Below are positions 62,027-64,000 of a stretch of 64,000 bases of DNA, piece after piece. Source of the DNA: SZAS-18 sp031370675 (GTDB lineage Bacteria > Verrucomicrobiota > Verrucomicrobiia > Chthoniobacterales > SZAS-18). The stretch lies in the NCBI GenBank assembly GCA_031370675.1, contig JANMQT010000192.1, positions 39,176 through 103,175 on the forward strand, in the 5' to 3' direction. Numbering within the stretch: the first letter of the stretch is position 1; each line of letters opens with the position of its first letter. The notes beneath the pieces were generated by a model. The model did no database searches. It saw nothing but the letters and a program-made list of their open reading frames with translations, and was not told the DNA's origin. The position numbers were made by a program, and so were the translations under genes.

Positions 62027-62187
62027 CGGGAAACTCGGAACCCGCGGCACGAGAAACTCGAAGTTCGAACTCGAAACGCAAAAAGTTCAGACGGTCGGCG
62101 ATTCGCGCGTGGCGCGAATCGTTCGAAATTTGAGTTTTAACTTTCCCCATTTTCTCCGAGTTTCGAACTTCGGGTTTCGAGTTTCCC
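62027..62187. repeat. TCGAAA-type inverted repeat (copy R5)
   Basis: Left arm (62027-62088) reads CGGGAAACTCGGAACCC then GAGAAACTCGAAGTTCG. Right arm (about 62121-62187) has TTTTAACTTTCCCCATT then TTCTCCGAGTTTCGAAC and TTTCGAGTTTCC. Its spacer-side words match R4 in inverted form. It starts directly after the AraC stop codon. Confidence 0.85.
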
Positions 62188-62259
62188 CGGTTCGCGCCGC
62201 GGCACGATCCGGGGCCAAACCGCTTGCCTAGGGCCGTAAACCGCTTTACGAACGCGGTG

Positions 62260-63996
62260 ATGGCACGTACCGCGACCGCCCTTGGAAATCCCGGAACCGC
62301 CGCGGCCAGGCGACCCGGCGGGGGCGCCGCTGTGGCCGTCCCGAGACCGCCATGGATCCTTAATTGGTGGCGTGATCTATTGTTTTTCGTCGGCACGCCG
62401 CTGCTCCTACTCCCGTTGGCGGCGGCCGCGCAGACCAAGTGGTCGGCGCAGGATATTTATCTCTTTGTCGGTGCATTCGGCGCGATGGGACACCATCTGC
62501 CGGGCATGATTCGGGCCTACGGCGATCGCGCCTTGTTTGCCCGCTTCCGGCTGCGCTTTGTCGTGGCGCCGCTGGTGCTGCTCGCGGTCTGCATCTTCTG
62601 CACCATCTACGGCCTCAAGGCGCTGGAGGTCCTGGCCTTCACCTGGGGAATCTGGCACGGGTTGATGCAGACCTACGGCTTCTGCCGCATCTACGATGTG
62701 AAGGTGGCGGCCGGCGCCGTCAGCCGCGCGCGGGCTGACTTCTATTTCTGCCTCGCGTGGTTTGTGGCCGTCGTGGTGCTGTCGCCCATGCGCCTGCGCA
62801 GCTTCCTCGACTTCTACTACGAAAGCGGCGGCCTGGTCGTCACCGAGCCCGCGTTGCAGGCCCTGCGCGCCGCGGCCGTCGCCGCCCTGGTCCTTGTCAC
62901 CGCGGTCTTTGTCTGGCAGCACGTCGGCGACTGGCGGCGCGGTCGCGGCGTCAGCCTGGTCAAGCTCGCGCTGCTCGCCACCAGCATCTCCTTCTGGTGG
63001 TACTGCAACATCGGCGTCACCAACATCCTTGTCGGCATCGCGCTGTTCGAGATCTTCCATGACGTGCAATACCTCACGATCGTTTGGAGCTTCAATCGCA
63101 ACCGCGTCGAGCGCGATCCGACCATACGCGGATTTCTGCGCTTTGTCTTCCGCCGCAGCGGCGCGCTCATCGGGCTCTATGTCGGTCTCGTCCTCGCCTA
63201 CGGCTCAATCGGCCTCGTGGCGGGCGGCGTCTCCTCCGAGCTCATCCGGCAGGTCCTGCTTGGTTGCGTCACGGCCTCGGCTTTGCTGCATTTTTACTAC
63301 GACGGTTTCATCTGGAAAGTGCGGGAGCGTGAGACGCGCGAGTCTCTGGGCCTCGACCAAGCGGGCGGCGTGGAAATCGCGGCCGCGAGACGATCCTTTC
63401 CGCCCTGGATGGTGCATGGCCTGCGCTGGTCGGCGCTGGGGTTTCCCTTCGCGGTCCTGTGCGCCGTCCAGCTCTCCGGGCGCACGCTGCCGCTGCTCGA
63501 ACGCCGCGCGCGTGTGGCCGAGGTGCTACCGCAGGACGCGCAGGCGCAGTTGAACTACGGCAAAGCCTTGCACGAGGCGGGGCGGGTCAATGAGGCCATG
63601 ACGCGTTACGAGTCCGCACAGCAACTGAACCCGAGGCTCGAGGAGACGGAGTTTTATCTCGGGCTCGCGTACTCTGATCGCGGCGAAGTAGAGGCAGCGA
63701 TGGAATCTTACCGCCGGAGTCTGGAGTTGAACCCCAAGAATCCAGACGCGGAGTGTAATCTTGCCGGGCTCTACCTCGCGAAAGGCAAACCGGGCGAGGC
63801 GCGCCAGCATTACGAGCGCAGCCTCGAGCTGAAGCCCCGCCAGGTACTCGCACGCAAAGAGCTCGCCGATCTGCAATGCGACAATGGGGAATACGCCGCC
63901 GCGGTGGAGAATTACCTGGCCGCGCTCAAGCTGAAACCAGACTTCGTGCAGGCGAAAACCGGCCTGGTGCTGGCGCGGTCGATGGCGAAGAAATGA
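62260..63996 (+). CDS. Multi-TM protein with C-terminal TPR repeats
   Basis: 578 aa from ATG 62260. Residues about 30-410 have about nine transmembrane helices with motifs HHLPGMIRAYGDR, WGIWHGLMQTYGFCRIYD and EIFHDVQYLTIVWSFNRNR. His and Asp/Glu occur in these loops, suggestive of a metal-binding membrane enzyme, but no known family matches by eye. Residues 430-578 carry four TPR units (LNYGKALHEAGRVNEAMTRY, FYLGLAYSDRGEVEAAMESY, CNLAGLYLAKGKPGEARQHY, KELADLQCDNGEYAAAVENY). It ends at the window edge. Confidence 0.88.
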   Translation: MARTATALGNPGTAAARRPGGGAAVAVPRPPWILNWWRDLLFFVGTPLLLLPLAAAAQTKWSAQDIYLFVGAFGAMGHHLPGMIRAYGDRALFARFRLRFVVAPLVLLAVCIFCTIYGLKALEVLAFTWGIWHGLMQTYGFCRIYDVKVAAGAVSRARADFYFCLAWFVAVVVLSPMRLRSFLDFYYESGGLVVTEPALQALRAAAVAALVLVTAVFVWQHVGDWRRGRGVSLVKLALLATSISFWWYCNIGVTNILVGIALFEIFHDVQYLTIVWSFNRNRVERDPTIRGFLRFVFRRSGALIGLYVGLVLAYGSIGLVAGGVSSELIRQVLLGCVTASALLHFYYDGFIWKVRERETRESLGLDQAGGVEIAAARRSFPPWMVHGLRWSALGFPFAVLCAVQLSGRTLPLLERRARVAEVLPQDAQAQLNYGKALHEAGRVNEAMTRYESAQQLNPRLEETEFYLGLAYSDRGEVEAAMESYRRSLELNPKNPDAECNLAGLYLAKGKPGEARQHYERSLELKPRQVLARKELADLQCDNGEYAAAVENYLAALKLKPDFVQAKTGLVLARSMAKK

Positions 63997-64000
63997 AGGG

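Overview
The window is about 64 kb of high-GC chromosomal DNA with housekeeping and accessory genes on both strands. It carries no rRNA, tRNA, phage, transposase or CRISPR. Gene content (a 573-aa PilB-type ATPase next to MglA and roadblock proteins, a divergent ExbB/ExbD pair, GuaB3, C30/C40 carotenoid genes, a tiny lysine/alanine-rich protein starting MGKQYNKV, DUF3597, tiny Pro-Ala lipoproteins) and the style of the intergenic repeats suggest the PVC superphylum, most likely a verrucomicrobium of the Opitutales. This assignment is inference; no marker gene was compared.

Layout. 0.1-1.9 kb: tandem AsnC/siroheme-decarboxylase-like protein and a LolA-like protein. 2-7.6 kb (+): PAP2 phosphatase, GT39 and DPM-type GT2 (polyprenyl-phosphate sugar transfer), a secreted unknown, purE-purK. 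7.6-13.6 kb (-): hydrolase, DUF4112, rho with a long disordered N-terminus, yebC, typA. 13.8-16.5 kb: small genes, including a basic 61-aa protein, an NYN nuclease, a TPR-LysM lipoprotein, a 39-aa lipoprotein and an L,D-transpeptidase. 16.6-21.3 kb (+): asd, ispA, dGTPase-like, Fe-S photolyase-like. 21.3-24.2 kb (-): HIT, DUF423, prpE. 25-36.6 kb (-): a long co-directional run of a TPR-MshEN protein, PilB, a 1023-aa Pro/Ala-rich scaffold, MglA, roadblock, exbB, exbD, a one-TM Pro-rich protein, a Zn-ribbon membrane protein, guaB3 and fabF. 36.8-39.2 kb (+): hisI, trpE, gloA-like. 39.2-45.9 kb (-): prenyl synthase, crtI, crtB, acyltransferase and glycosyltransferase, a probable glycosylated/acylated carotenoid pathway. 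46-50.4 kb: thiH-thiS-tatD against tcdA-hsp33-exonuclease. 50.5-57.4 kb (+): pseudouridine synthase, sucC-VOC-sucD, gltA, autotransporter esterase. 57.7-64 kb: LolD/YbbA-like ATPase diverging from a TesA-like esterase, a LytS/LytTR pair, AraC, and a membrane-TPR protein.

The two most unusual things are these. (1) The pilus/polarity-like module at 29.5-36.6 kb has a scaffold with a duplicated, unrecognised ~85-residue module and a roadblock-like C-terminus, next to MglA, a roadblock partner and PilB. (2) Several unrelated families of short inverted-arm repeats sit between genes. The largest family is built from TCGAAA-like units, with five full copies and one partial copy of about 130-160 bp that often begin at a stop codon or end at a start codon. 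A REP/BIME-like pair (GTAG plus hairpin, inverted) and a GTCATCC-type repeat are also present. Many genes have no visible Shine-Dalgarno sequence, and some leaders are pyrimidine-rich.
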